Positions 11,001 through 21,902 of a stretch of 64,000 nt of DNA are shown piece after piece. The notes below the pieces were generated by a model that did not search any database, was not told the origin of the DNA, and worked only from the letters and a program-made list of their open reading frames with translations. This DNA comes from Erythroxylum novogranatense (taxonomy: Eukaryota > Streptophyta > Magnoliopsida > Malpighiales > Erythroxylaceae): positions 10,163,001-10,227,000 of the forward strand of contig CM057235.1 of assembly GCA_029891385.1 (NCBI GenBank), in the 5' to 3' direction. Within the stretch, counting starts at the first letter, position 1. Every line of letters starts with the position of its first letter. The position numbers were made by a program, and so were the translations under genes.

Positions 11001-12401
11001 TGAGATTTACTTTCTTCATATGACTTGTAGCTCCATGTCTTAACTTTATTTCACCTCAAGAATTACTTCAATCGGATCTCTACAGATCCCGAATTTCTTA
11101 AAATACTGAAATTTGTTCAAAAAATTTCCCGACTCACTTTGGTTAAATTAATCACCCTTAATTTAATATCAAAAATTCACAAATTTCCTATAAAAATGAA
11201 TTTCATTGTCTTAGAAATCCAACGCTTCAAGAATCAACTCAATCGGATGTCGGACGGAAAAGATATAAGCAAAATAACGAACAAAGGTCGGATTGGAGGA
11301 AAAACAAACAAGGAAATTAAAACGGCGTCGCATGGAGGAGTTTCAAAACGGCGCCGTGTGGAGGGGACGGACGCGCGCTGAAGAGAGGAAGAAGCAAAAC
11401 GACATCGCGCGATGAGGAGAAAACGGCGTCACTTCGGACGCTCAATGGGCAAGCCTCGCTCATGAGGCGAAGGCTCGCATCCAATGAGCCGGACTACCCT
11501 CATGAGCCCTCCCTCAGGTGCGACAGTGAAAAGTAGCCTAAACAAATTTTTTTTTCCACATAAGTAAAACTCAAATTTTTAAAATTCATAATTTCCCACT
11601 CAGAACTCCAAAAATTACAAATTTGGTCTCTATAGAAAGCTTGAAGGAAGCTCTACAATTTCGATGAAGAACTCCACAACCAATTTCATCTCTAAAATGA
11701 TTAATTTTCTAATCAAAGATTTAGCCCAAATAATAAATACTTAAACAAAGTCCTCAACTTTGAAAATTTCTATCTTTCAACTCCAAACTCCAATCATGTC
11801 ATATTTTATATCAATGCGAAGATCAGAAAGTCACCTACAACTTTCATGAAAAATATAAAAATCAATTTGACTCCTAAGGGAGTCCATTTTCCGGTCAAAG
11901 ATTCTGTCCTCTAATATTCATGCTAAAATCATAACATAAACTTGTAAAAATCATAACTTATTATTCCGAGATCGAAAAATTGCATACTTTATATCAAAAT
12001 TAAGATCAAATCAGATCCTTCAACTTTCATGAAGAACTTCAAGGCTAAATTATCCTCTAACTAGGTAAATTTTCTAGTCAAAGCTTCAGCCATAATATAA
12101 GTCAACTTATAACACATCTAAACTTTGACTGATCATAAGTTTCACTCCCGAGATCCAAAAATTACAAACTTTATGGCTACAGAAAGCTCTTAACATAATT
12201 TACTAGTTTCATGTAGATCATTTTATCAAATTTTGCCGAAATCAAAAGTCAACCCTCAAAGGCTAAAAAGTCAAACTTCTCACAATTTTTTTCATCTTCT
12301 CACACTTTCTCTCTTTATTTCTTGATTTTCAACTTAATTTCAATCAACTCATCCACTTTTGAATATTTCTTATTTCCACTAAAAAAAATCGGGGTCCAAC
12401 A
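8098..12401 (-). repeat. Giant antisense LTR of a Tekay/Del-like element, interrupted at left
   Basis: The right end reads ggggtccaaca (12391-12401), the reverse complement of the LTR start TGTTGGACCCC seen at 45493 and 50766. Order and content match those LTRs in reverse: the segment near 9660-9720 (acctcgaattgatgctagaa) corresponds to 48400-48430, the segment near 8640-8695 to 49110-49160, and 8215-8310 to 49560-49640. The Athila-like LTR begins at 8097, so that element inserted into this LTR and the remaining LTR end lies off the window. At least 4.3 kb of LTR is present, more diverged than the pair at 45-55 kb. No gene is supported inside; frames at 8299, 8579, 8955 and 11139 have no recognisable domain. 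Confidence 0.8.
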
Positions 12402-12511
12402 CCAGTAATTGTTCTCCTACAATATATATATCTCACAGTCTCTATAGACTTGACTAATAATAATACATTGGCCGACTAGAGTACGAACCATCAAAGGTGT
12501 ATCCAATAGGC
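12402..12511 (-). other. Deleted internal region joining gag-protease to the 3' LTR
   Basis: Only about 110 bp lie between the end of the protease fragment and the LTR start on the minus strand. RT, RNase H and integrase are missing. A purine-rich stretch (gtaggagaacaatta on the minus strand, about 12405-12420) sits just before the LTR and may be the PPT. Confidence 0.55.
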
Positions 12512-13685
12512 TCAATTTTTACCATTTATAATTCTACTTGATGAAATAAACGAGTGGCTGGAACCCGGATCAATCAAAACAATTGCATCATCATCAAATA
12601 ATTTAACTGTACCTGTAACAACTTTTAGAGCGGTATCTGCATCCTCCCGTGTCATAGCAAACACTCTAGCTGGTGCTTGCCCCTTTGGTCTCCCAAGAAG
12701 ATTCACTCTCTTAACTACCTCAGAATTGCCCACTTTAGTTATAGTCTTGTTCCCCATTATCTCAGTTCTCTTTGAAGCTTACATTTGAGTTCCCTCTCTC
12801 CTTGCACACTTCGAACACTCCCTGACCATGTGCCTCTTTTCTCCATAGTTGAAACATGCTCCAATCAGTATGTAATATTCCCCTCTGTGGAACTTGTCGC
12901 AATGATCACACTTAGGGACAGATGACTTGTCCCTTTCTCCCCTTCTATTGCCTCCAGCTGTTGAGGCCTGATAAGAAACAATTATCATCTGTCTGGACTT
13001 GTTGGCATCACTTCTTCTCTTCTCGGACTGCACAGGGAAGGTCTTGGCACTCCTCTCTGGCCCAGAAGCACCACCTCACCTCTTAAATTGTTCTCTCCGC
13101 TTTTTCTTTTTGTTGACAGCACTCCTTATGTTCTCAATATTTTCAACCCTTAGTGTCACTTCAACCAACTGCTGAAAAGCACAGAAGTTCGGCACCACCA
13201 CTTTTTCCCTGATGGCTAGGTGCAGTCCTGACTCAAACCAATGACACTTAGTTGCCTCACTCAACATCATCTCAGCTGTATACCGTGATAACTGTGTAAA
13301 CCAGCGCTCATACTCACTAACTGTCATCTCCCTCTAGGTGAGACTCAGGAATTCCCTCTGCTTCTGCTGAATGTACACCTCAGACAGAAACTTCTTCTTA
13401 TAAGCAGCAAGGAAGTCCTTCCATGCCAACACTAGCAGTTTCAATTGACTTCTCGGTACACACTCCCACCAATACAAAGCATCTCCCTGAAGTAGACTTA
13501 CAACATATACAACCTTCTCATCATATTCACAATCCATCTGTTCTAATGCCCTCTATGTGTTTCTTAACTAAGCCTCAACTTCTTCTGGATAAATGGTCCC
13601 ATAAAAGTCTACTGCTCCATACTTCCTCAGCCTATCAAACTGTCTCCTTGACTAAGTCCGAAGTAGAAGCATGCGGCATTTGACC
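12512..13685 (-). pseudogene. Tekay/Del-like gag and protease start, multiply broken
   Basis: In order on the minus strand: gag pieces (LRKYGAVDFYGTIYPEEVEA; then MDCEYDEKVVYVVSLLQGDA with YWW; then EMTVSEYERWFTQLSRYTAE), a CCHC knuckle (CFNYGEKRHMVREC), and a protease start with the active site DPGSSHSFIS after GQAPARVFAMTREDAD. This layout is the gag-protease of Ty3 chromoviruses of the Tekay/Del type. Stops interrupt it at about 13555, 13330, 13075 and 12778. The frame ends just after the protease active site. It directly precedes the giant LTR, and so shows which autonomous family those LTRs come from. Confidence 0.85.
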
Positions 13686-14199
13686 TATAGCTAAGACAAA
13701 GGCTTCAGTAAATTCCTAAAACAATCTTTAATCCAAGGTTGGCAAAATATAATAAGTCAAGATAAAAATATGAATACTTTGATTAATATATAATTAATTT
13801 AGGTTAAACATCAAACTTCTAACATGAATTTTAAATTTCGATAACAATATCTAAACCATTCAATTAAATATTCCAACTTTATAAAATTAAGTTAATAAAT
13901 AAGTTTGACCTTAAGCCATCAACCTTAACCCATAACTCGTGATGCAGCTCTTATGAGGCTTATTGTTGAAAAATACTACAAGCCCAGGAGTCACAACGAG
14001 AACTTGTTTTCTTGATTCATAGGTTTAAACTTTGGTGATTAACTCAATTGGTTAATACTTAGGGTATGTTGTTAAGTTTAGATGTTCTGTAAACTTTGGC
14101 AAGCATTAATTATACTAGCTATGAAATCACACATTTGAAATTAACAGTTTTGCAAAATTGAGCAATGTTGATAGATCTTGGATGTACAAACGATTAACA
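13686..14199. other. Intergenic, nothing recognised
   Basis: AT-rich DNA without a supported gene. The left part may be the upstream non-coding part of the gag-bearing element on the minus strand, but no PBS was found. Confidence 0.4.
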
Positions 14200-15178
14200 T
14201 CTGATGGTTTCATTAATCCTGAGTTCGTTGAGGGAGTATAAGAAAGCATTCAGTGACAGTCTTAGCACGGACAAGCTTTTGATGAGAGTCAGACATATTT
14301 TGATGCAGTAGATGGTTGGGACCATCGTGGAAGGATCTTCGGGTTAAGTTTATTTGCAAATACATGTTATTTGCAATCCTCCACGTCTAGCACAATAACA
14401 TCTAGTAGACAATCGACAACTAATGAAGTAAATGAGCTTCAGACCACAGTGTAGACATTAATGGAGTACAAGCTCAATCGAGACATAAGGTGGATGAGTT
14501 GAAGGGGAGGGATAGCACCTCAAAGCATCTGCAGTCACTAGGACAATAGGATGTTGCAGTCATTTAGTTTGAATTACAAAGACTTATTATGTACAATTTA
14601 AAGTTTTTATTACCAATTAAGATAATTTTAACTTTATGTCATTAGTCAACTTTCTGTTTAAACAAATCAAAATATTATCCATAGATAATTCGTAACTGTT
14701 GAAATTATATATTAATCATAACATCATGAAATAAAATTTAATATCGAGATTTTAAAAAAAATTAAAAATTATTTACCAATGAAAAATACAAGTGCATTGG
14801 TAAAATCTATTATATTTACCGACAGAACTCCACAAACTGTCTGTAAAATATAAGATATTTACCAATGGAAGAAAGAGTAATTGACAGTAATATTAACAAC
14901 CGTCGACAACTTTACCGTCAGGATTTGCTAAATCGTCAGTATACTCACTGACGGTCATTTATAACTTTAAAAAGGCTGTAGGTAAATTTATCGACGAATA
15001 ACCAACCGTCGGCCCCAATGGTTACACAAAATGACCGTCAATAAAATTACCTATAGCCGTTTTTAAGATGCCTTTGTCCGTCGGTTGATTCCGTCGCCAA
15101 GCCAATTTATATTACCAATAGAATCCAAACATTTTCCGTCTATAATATTCACCACTAAATGACATTTTTCTTGTAGTA
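14200..15178 (-). mobile_element. CACTA (En/Spm-type) transposon terminal remnant
   Basis: The right end, read on the minus strand, is tactacaagaaaaatg, which matches the common plant CACTA terminus CACTACAAGAAAAATG except for a C-to-T change in the first base. Inward from it (14820-15150) are many subterminal units on both strands around ccgtcggt, ccgtcaat and tgacggtc, as CACTA transposases bind. Plus-strand translation of about 14215-14560 gives broken pieces resembling the C-terminal tail of plant CACTA-associated proteins (WDHRGRIFGLSLFANTCYL), which is tentative. No full transposase is present and the left end was not found. Confidence 0.7.
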
Positions 15179-15500
15179 TATTTAATAGAACCATATCTTT
15201 GAATGTTAAACTCGAGTGAAAAACTATAAACGTTATAGTGTTTTCAATCAATGACTTTTCATTTCATTGGCATCTACGTAGTCAAATTTATTGTTAAGAC
15301 CGGCAATAGAAAAATTGTTGCCCCATTAAAAACATGTCATAATAATGTTTAATCATTTCATTCCTTCAAGGAATGGAATTAATAGGACCCATACAGTTTT
15401 CATACTCCTGCTTATTGAATATCCCACCAAAGTCTATAAATTAACACAAATCGCATGTTCTTAACCCATACAATTATATAGAGCTTACAACAATCTCCTC
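15179..15500 (+). promoter_or_regulatory. Former promoter region of the P450 pseudogene
   Basis: A TATA-like box (tataaat, 15435-15441) lies about 60 bp upstream of the first P450 codon. The rest of the interval is AT-rich with no gene. It suggests that the P450 copy began as a normal gene, not as a processed copy lacking a promoter. Confidence 0.45.
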
Positions 15501-16395
15501 GTGGAGCACCAACTTCAAGTTCTTATTGCGTGCTTTCTGTTCACTACATTGCTTATCCTATTAAGAGCTTTTAAGAAATCAAAATCCAGTCTAAACCTGC
15601 CTCCAAGGCCACGAAAGCTTCCAATAATCGGAAACCTTCACCTACTTGCTAGTTGTTTACCATGTGGTCCGCATCGCCCTTTCCTAGAATTAGCCAAAAG
15701 ATATGGACCCATTATGCACTTTCAGCTCGGCGAAGTGTCAACCGTTGTGATTTCTACAAAGGAAGCCGCAGAAAAAGTGCTGAAAACACATGACATCAAA
15801 TTTGCTGACAGGCTTTATGTGTTTGCAGCAGTATCTTATTGTACAATTGTTCTGACATTGCATATGCCCCATATGGAGAATATTGGAGACAGATGCGTAG
15901 AATTTTCATACTAGAGCTTCTAAGTGCAAAGCGTATCAAATCTTTCAAGTCCATAAGGAGGGAAGAGGTTTCGAGTATGATGACATCCATTGGTGCCAGT
16001 GAAGAATCACCAGTCACACTCATTTCTCTGTTGTTGGCTACAAATTTTATTATCATTTCAAGGTCGGCATTTTCTAATTTAGGCAAGAAGAAGCTTGCAC
16101 CTATACCATTAATTAAGCAAATAGGAAAGGAATTAGGAGGGTTTAGCCTTGGCGATGTATTTCCTTCCCTGAAATTTCTGCATGTAATTACTGGGTTAAA
16201 GCATAAGCTTGTGGCTTGCATCAAAAAGTTGACAGGACACTGGATGAGATCATTAAAGAGCACAGAGAAATGAAAACAGAGGAGAAACCCGCGAAACCGA
16301 TGAAATGGTTGATGTTCTTTTGAATCTCCAAGAGAGCGGTGACCTTGAACCCCCCTTCACCGATGTTAGTATCAAAGCCCTAGTCCTGGTACCTA
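15501..16395 (+). pseudogene. Cytochrome P450, CYP71D-like, truncated pseudogene
   Basis: Translation shows an N-terminal membrane anchor (IACFLFTTLLILLRAF), the proline hinge (LNLPPRPRKLPIIGNLHLLA), and then GPIMHFQLGEVSTVVISTKE, APYGEYWRQMRR and LELLSAKRIKSF, all characteristic of the CYP71 clan and closest in feel to CYP71D. The expected ATG is GTG. An insertion of about 5 bases near 15837 shifts the frame before NCSDIAYAPYG, and another shift occurs near 16225. Homology goes on through TDEMVDVLLNLQESGDLEPP and stops near 16395, about where the I-helix should begin. The oxygen-binding helix, ExxR, PERF and heme-Cys regions are absent. Family members are ER-bound monooxygenases, many acting on terpenes; this copy cannot work. 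Confidence 0.9.
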
Positions 16396-16525
16396 CGTAT
16401 GCCCGTTCCTTCTTAACTATATTTTTTTATTCTTAAATGACCTTTACCTAACTCTTGTTATAGTAGCTAAATAACATTAACGTTTTTTGGGGTGTCAGTG
16501 GTTTTAAGAAAAACCGTTTAGATTT
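16396..16525. other. Short spacer after the P450 fragment
   Basis: The bases after gtcctg read gtacctacgtatg and then turn AT-rich, which could be the start of the P450 intron. A copia LTR begins at 16526. Confidence 0.35.
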
Positions 16526-16542
16526 TGTTGAAATATGACATG

Positions 16543-16690
16543 AATTTAATGGACTTGGACTATGTTTTGGACTTGAGTTTTGTTTAGTTAATATCCAAAT
16601 TAAATTTGGATCAATTGACCTACCAACATATATATATATATATTAACTAAACAAAACTCAAGTCCAAAACATAGTCAAGTCCATTAAATT
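16543..16690. repeat. 49-bp inverted repeat in the copia LTR
   Basis: The arm at 16543-16592 (aatttaatggacttgg and onward) is repeated in inverted form at 16642-16690 (ending ccattaaatt), with only one or two changes. The loop of about 49 bp includes an AT dinucleotide run. A transcript would fold into a stable hairpin. Confidence 0.88.
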
Positions 16691-17089
16691 TATATATATA
16701 TATATGTTATGTTATCAAATTGACCTAGCCCTTGGATATATTATGTGCGGCAGCCATAGAGAGAGTAGAATAGAATTTTAGCCAAAACCAAGAGACACAT
16801 ACACCAATTGGCTTGCTGCGTTTTCTTTATTGTGAGATTGTGAGATTCAGGTGTATTGGGGTTTTAGGATCTGAGCGATATTCTTACCCTGTGTATTCTC
16901 CACCAAATAAATAGTGAAATCTCTCTACAATGGACGTAGGCCTAGAATTTGCCGAACTACTCTAAATATTGTGTCTCTTTTCCTTTTATTTTATTGCTCA
17001 CTATAATTTTTGTGTGTTGTTGCTATCGATCCACTTCCGCTTGCACAAGAACTAGTATCAAAGCACTGGGTTCTGATTGATTCTTGAAG

Positions 17090-17780
17090 ATGGTGAGCAA
17101 TAAAGTAGATATTGAGCTTTTTGATGGTAAATCAAATTACACGATACGGAAAAGTAACATCAAAGATATACTAGTACAGGAAGGCTTGTTTCGGACTTTA
17201 GATGAGAAAGCGAAAAAGCCCAAAAATATATCCGAAGAAGATTGAGAGGATAAGCAGATGAAGGTTTGTAGTACTATCCGGCTGAATTTAACTGCAGATG
17301 TGAAATATGGTGTGATGAATGAAACTTCTCCATCGGTCTTGTGGAAGAAATCGGAGATGCTTTATATGTCGAAGTCTTTGACGAATAGACTGTATCTCAA
17401 GAAGCAGTTATATCAGTTGAAGATGGCAGAGGGTTTAGATATAAGAATCCATCTCAATAGGTTTAGTAAGACAACTGCAGAGTTACTTACTGTTGATGTG
17501 AAAATTGAGGAGGAAGACAAAGCTCTCATCTTATTGACATCACTCCCACCGTCCTATGAATCCCTAGTAACTTCTATGTTAATAGGGAAAACTACCTTAA
17601 CGGTAGATGAGGTTATGATTGCTTTGTTAGATACGAACAATCTGAAGACGTGTACCAGTGTTCAAGGAGAGAGTTTGGTGGCTAGAGCAATTCAAAGCCG
17701 AAGTCAAAATCACAACGTGGTAGAAGTTAATCCCGAAGAAAGCATAATAACAGAGATAGGTCAAAGTCTCGTTCCTTAAA
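17090..17780 (+). pseudogene. Copia Gag (UBN2-type)
   Basis: Gag starts at the ATG at 17090 (MVSNKVDIELFDGKSNYTIR) and is interrupted by TGA at 17243, where the family usually has Trp. It resumes from 17258 with TIRLNLTADVKYGVMNE, MLYMSKSLTNRLYLKKQLYQ, and LILLTSLPPSYESLVTSML. These are hallmarks of the gag polypeptide of Tnt1-type copia elements. A stop at 17779 precedes the zinc knuckle, which is read in a different phase. Confidence 0.82.
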
Positions 17781-17793
17781 GCATAAGGATGTT

Positions 17794-18285
17794 AAATGTC
17801 ACTACTGTCACAAGATTGGTCATATCATAAAGTACTGCAAGGAGCTAAAAAGGGACTTAGAAGATAGAAAGAACAAAAAGGCCCTTGATTCAGCAATTGT
17901 TGTAGTACAACAATCTGATAATGGCACTGATGATGGTTTGTTGCTGATTTCAGCTGCAAATAGTTGTGATGGTGATATTCTTGCTGCTACTACAGGTAAC
18001 AATTTTCTGAACGACTGGATTTTAGACTCCGGATGCTCATATCATATTACTCTAAATAGAAACTAGTTTGATACTTATTCATCTAGCCAAGGTACTATTG
18101 TTTTGGGAGATGACTATTCTGTTGATGTTAAAGGAATAGATACCATAAAGGTTAAGATGTTTAATGGTGTTGTTAGGACCTTTACTGATATTAGATATGT
18201 TCTTGAATTGAAGAAAAACTTAGTTTCATTGGGTGCTCTTGATGCTTTGGGATATGGGATCTCAGGTAAAACGAAGTTCTAAAAT
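17794..18285 (+). pseudogene. Copia zinc knuckle and protease remnant
   Basis: A CCHC knuckle (CHYCHKIGHIIKYC) near 17796-17840 is followed by an acidic linker and by the protease active site WILDSGCSYHIT near 18017-18055. A stop follows shortly (near 18063). The later VLELKKNLVSLGALDALGY block marks the end of the protease domain. The frame is broken again near 18280. Confidence 0.8.
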
Positions 18286-18305
18286 TAAATAAAGGTTCTT
18301 TAGTT

Positions 18306-18893
18306 GTGATGAAAGCTCAGAAAATTCAAAGGCCTGCTAATTTGTACAAGATAATTGGAAACACAGTTGTAGGCAGAGTTGTAGCTTCCGCTTCTGCAGA
18401 CTCTAATAATGATGACTTTGAATTATGGCATAAGCGACTTGGTCATTTAGGCGAGCGCGGTATGCTAGAACTCCATAAGCGTGGTTTGCTTAAGGGTATG
18501 AAATCATGTAAGTTAGACTTTTGCAAATATTGTGTGTATGGGAAGCAATGTAGAGTTAGCTTTAAGGAAGCATCTCATACTACTAAGGGTGTTCTTGATT
18601 ATGTACGTTCAGATGATTGTGGGCCTATTTCAGTGGCACCACATGGTGGTGCTTATTACTTTGTTACCTTCATTGATGATTACTCAAGAAAGGTTTGGGT
18701 TTACTTCATGAAGCACAAGTCTGAGGTATTTGGGATTTTCAAACAATGGAAAGCACAAGTTGAAAATAAGAAAAATAGGAAGGTGAAGTATCTGTGCACT
18801 AATAATGGCAGAGAATTCACAGATTCCATATTTGAGGAGTTTTGCAAGAACGAAGGCATTACGAGGCATTTCACAGTTAAAGGGACTCCATAA
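18306..18893 (+). pseudogene. Copia integrase, N-terminal and core part
   Basis: A 195-residue frame holds the GAG-pre-integrase zinc region (LWHKRLGHLGERGMLELHKR with FCKYCVYGKQ) and part of the catalytic core (YYFVTFIDDYSRKVWVYF and KSEVFGIFKQWKAQVE). The first core acid sits in SDDCGP. The second motif, usually D in RTDNGGEF, reads TNNGREF, so the catalytic Asp is lost. It stops just before the region of the catalytic Glu, where the DNA becomes broken (QNVVAKRMNRTL). Confidence 0.85.
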
Positions 18894-19019
18894 CAGAATG
18901 TGGTTGCTAAGAGGATGAACAGAACTCTTTCTGACTTCCCGAGGATACAAAAGCAAATGGATCACTAGAGTTGGGGATTGCACCTCTTTCTGACTTCCCA
19001 AGGATACAACACGATTCCA

Positions 19020-20619
19020 ACAGCTAAGTGAACAAAAAATTTATCCATGTAATTCTATTCTTTCCGATACACTTGAGCATTGAATGTTTATGATTCTTTC
19101 AAGCAATTGATAGGTCCAATTGGCTGGAGTGTATTTGGTTAAATTAATTGTCCTGCATTTGTTGAATTAACGAGAGAATTTTATATCACATTCCAATTTA
19201 ATTATACTGATGAGTTTAATGTGTTCACGAATGAGGTTGTTGAATTTTGATTGATGGGAAAAGAATTTGCATTATGAATTGCTGAATTCAATGTTGCTAT
19301 GGGTTTTATTTCGACTACTGAAATTAAGACTGAGTTGTTTATCAATGATCAATGTGAATTTCATAAATATTTCAATGCATCCGAATTATTGAGCCAATGG
19401 TCTGTTGATACAAATCCATACAATGCTAGTATTTCTAAGAGTTCCTTTCTTAGAAATCTTGTTTTCAAAATCATCCATAGACTGTTGGCATACAATTTTT
19501 CTGGTCATAAAGATGCTACGGGAACATTTTCGAAAGTAGAATTTTATTTCCTGTGGTGTATGGATAGGCACATTCCTGTAAATTTAGGTTATTGGTTTAT
19601 AACTTAATTTCAGTTGGTGCTACAAAAGAAATCCAAACCTTTGATCCTCGATTCATAAATTACACAATTGGTTATTAATTTGGAACTATTGGATCTAGAT
19701 CATACTGACATGAATATGGCTTGTGGAATAGAACCGTTAGATTTGAATTGTTTGAGCAAGATGGGAGTTGTGGATTTTAGCCGTGGCCACATCGCTTTCA
19801 CCATTCCCGTCCCAACCACTTTTCCCACAACAAGAACCTCAGCAGCACGAAGTCGAGCCCCACAGCTAAAACTAGCAGCCATCAATAACACGACACCAAT
19901 TCGGAAGATCGTCTCAGTATGATTGAACGAAAAATGCACCGTTTGGAGCACAATTGGATGGCCTACTAGGAGCATGACGGATTTCAATTGCCACATCCGC
20001 CAACACTTTGATTTCGACACTTCCATAATAGAGAAGCTTTCTTTAACTTTTTCCTTTATATTTATGCTTATTTAACATTGAGGACAATGTTGGTCTAGGT
20101 GTGGGGGGAAAACATTGGAGTTTTGGTGTATGAATATTTTCAATTTTTGTATGATTTTTATTGATTTTTTTATGTGGTGATGCATGTTAAGCCATGTAGC
20201 TTTGTCATATTAGTTTGGATGAGATTAGGTATATGCATGAAATTAAATTGGGCTAAGTGAGTTTTAAGGTGAATCATGTTGATTGATTGCAATAAATGAT
20301 TTTATAGACTTAGTCAAAATTTTGACATTTGAGTGATGAGAAATGTGTGGAATTGGAGTGAATTCTTAAGTTAAACCTGTGAGAAAAATTTGAGCCTAAA
20401 TGACATCATCTTTATGTCATGCTATTTTTTTGAATTGTGTGATGCTCCTCTATTCATGTTACCTTCAGAACTTGCATGGAACCAGTTTGAATTTATTTGA
20501 TTACATGGGATATAGAAATGATTAAGACCTTCCTTGTTTTTAAACCCTTTAGCTTAAAAATGATCCACCTAATTATTTTCCCTTTGCAAACATTTTTTAG
20601 CCTTCATCCTTGTTTTTCA
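19020..20619 (+). mobile_element. Athila-like relic, left part (env-like region and 3' non-coding)
   Basis: Plus-strand remains of a second Athila-type element, interrupted at 20619/25720 by the SIRE-like insertion. It contains the ATHILA-type domain (19060-19640), the post-domain motif cattgaggacaatg (20082-20095), and the G-rich tggggggaaaac beside it (about 20102-20113). From there to 20619 the DNA is non-coding. The right part continues at 25720. Confidence 0.75.
19060..19640 (+). pseudogene. ATHILA-type ORF downstream of pol (env-like position)
   Basis: The frame at 19299-19607 holds SFLRNLVFKIIHRLLAYNFS and YFLWCMDRHIPVNLGYWFIT, which match the conserved core of the protein encoded after pol in Athila-type elements. 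The preceding stretch from about 19060 (IGWSVFG and FVELTREFYITFQFNY) belongs to the same domain but contains stops. The function of this protein is not established; it lies where an envelope gene would be. A further frame at 19668-19922 may be its low-conservation tail. Confidence 0.72.
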
Positions 20620-20889
20620 TGTTGGACCAATGGTGGTTGACAAATTAAATCCCACTTATGTTTTGATAATAATAAAATGTATAGAATTGGTTAAGAAATT
20701 GTTTAAGGTATTTTGGGATTGATATTCAATAAAAGAATTGTGCAAATCAAGATAGCATTAATCTTTGATGGGAAAGAGATTAATCATTGTGGAATCAAGA
20801 TAGATATTACCTTAAATGTGCAAGAGATATAAGGAACTTCAAAGATATGTATCCCAACAATTAAAGATCAAGATTTCATGCAAATATAA

Positions 20890-21135
20890 TCGTTGAAGCC
20901 AACATAAGTCGACTAGCATATCATAAGTCGACTTATATATCAAGTGAGAACAACATAAGTCGACTAGAACATCATAAGTTGACTAATATATGGAGATCTG
21001 TCAACACAAGTTGACTAATAGTCCATAAGTCGACTTATCGAAGGACACAAGTCGACTTACACAACATAAATCGACTTATTGAAGAGCGGAGATGAAATTT
21101 TATGTAAGTCGTTGACACAAGTCGACTTATGAGTA
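20890..21135. repeat. ataagtcgacttat palindrome array (5' LTR)
   Basis: About ten units of the form ataagtcgact(t/a) occur at intervals of 15-30 bp. I count six intact GTCGAC cores here against ten in the 3' LTR. Lost ones read gttgac or atcgac, each one transition away from the core. Confidence 0.88.
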
Positions 21136-21434
21136 CAGCGAACAGACTCTGATGAAGTCAATTAGACACAAATGGAAAGGAGGATATTAAGGAACGGTCA
21201 TATCAATTATACAACAGCTAGAATGGCTTCTAACAGCTATTTTCTTCAAGTATAAAGAGTGGATGATTGATGAAGAGTGGACAGAGATTCTACAAGTGAA
21301 AATACTCTTCTATTACTACAAACTTGCTCATTATTGTTCTTATCTTGTCACACCATTGTATTGAGCTTTGTTCTTCAATCTTTATATTATTTCTCTTACA
21401 ATTTGAGTGACTAGTGAAAAGTCACTTATGAGGT

Positions 21435-21625
21435 AGGATTTGTGCCGGAAAACAAATCGGTTGTAAAGGTAGCTTGAGCCGGAAATCAAGTGGTGTTGGT
21501 AGGATTTGTGCCGAAAGACAAATCATTTGTAAAGGTAGCTTGAGCCGGAAATCAAGTGGTGTTGGTAGGATTTGTGCCGGAAGACAAATCATTTGTAAAG
21601 GTAGTTTGAGCCGGAAATCAAGCGG
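21435..21625 (+). repeat. 66-bp tandem repeat in LTR
   Basis: Nearly three copies of a unit containing gtaggatttgtgccggaaga and agcttgagccggaaatcaag. The copies keep an open frame (repeating SRKSSGVGRICAGRQIICKG), but that follows from the unit length being a multiple of three; I do not regard it as a gene. The same array is at 25279-25470. Confidence 0.85.
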
Positions 21626-21902
21626 TATTGTAAGAGTTCACACTAAACTAAAAAGTGTGCAGTAAAGTGGTTTGCCAAATGTTAAGTGGGAACTTAGGTA
21701 GAGGACGTAGGTCTTAGCACCGAACCTCTATAAAAACAGTGTTTGCTCTTCTTCCCTACTCTTTACACTTAGATTTGATTGAATTGTTTTTGTGTGAATT
21801 AACTTTTGATTTTATTGTAGAAAATTACAAAAAGCTTAAAGATCTATTCAACCCCTCCTTCTAGATCGCTTACAATTGGTATCAGAGCAGAAAAATCCAG
21901 GG

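Larger units (their letters stand above)
16526..18990 (+). mobile_element. Decayed Ty1/copia element (Tnt1-like), 3' part missing
   Basis: A probable 5' LTR (TGTTGAAATATGAC at 16526 to about 17046) is followed by a PBS-like gtatcaaagc (17055-17064), then gag, zinc knuckle, protease and integrase pieces with many stops. RT, RNase H and the 3' LTR are absent. The copy runs into the Athila-like relic near 19000. Among the copia copies here this is one of the most decayed. Confidence 0.78.
20620..21874 (+). repeat. 5' LTR of the SIRE-like element
   Basis: 1255 bp, against 1296 bp for the 3' LTR. It lacks a segment of about 25 bp that the 3' LTR has near 24635-24660, and one 21-bp palindrome unit near 24960. 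Both differences lie at short direct repeats. It carries the GTCGAC palindrome array (20890-21130) and a 66-bp minisatellite (21435-21625). Confidence 0.92.

Noticed and set aside
13974..13982. tactacaag as a possible left end of the CACTA element
   Set aside because: Only nine bases match the right end, no subterminal repeats follow, and no matching 3-bp duplication was seen.
20890..21135. CRISPR-like or integron-like repeat array of GTCGAC units
   Set aside because: The units sit inside LTRs bounded by a target duplication, and spacers are themselves variants of the unit.
21474..21665. 63-codon open frame with repeated SRKSSGVGRICAG-type units (and its copy at 25320-25511)
   Set aside because: It lies in the LTR minisatellite. 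The open frame follows from a repeat length divisible by three, there is no upstream context, and the LTR is a non-coding promoter region.
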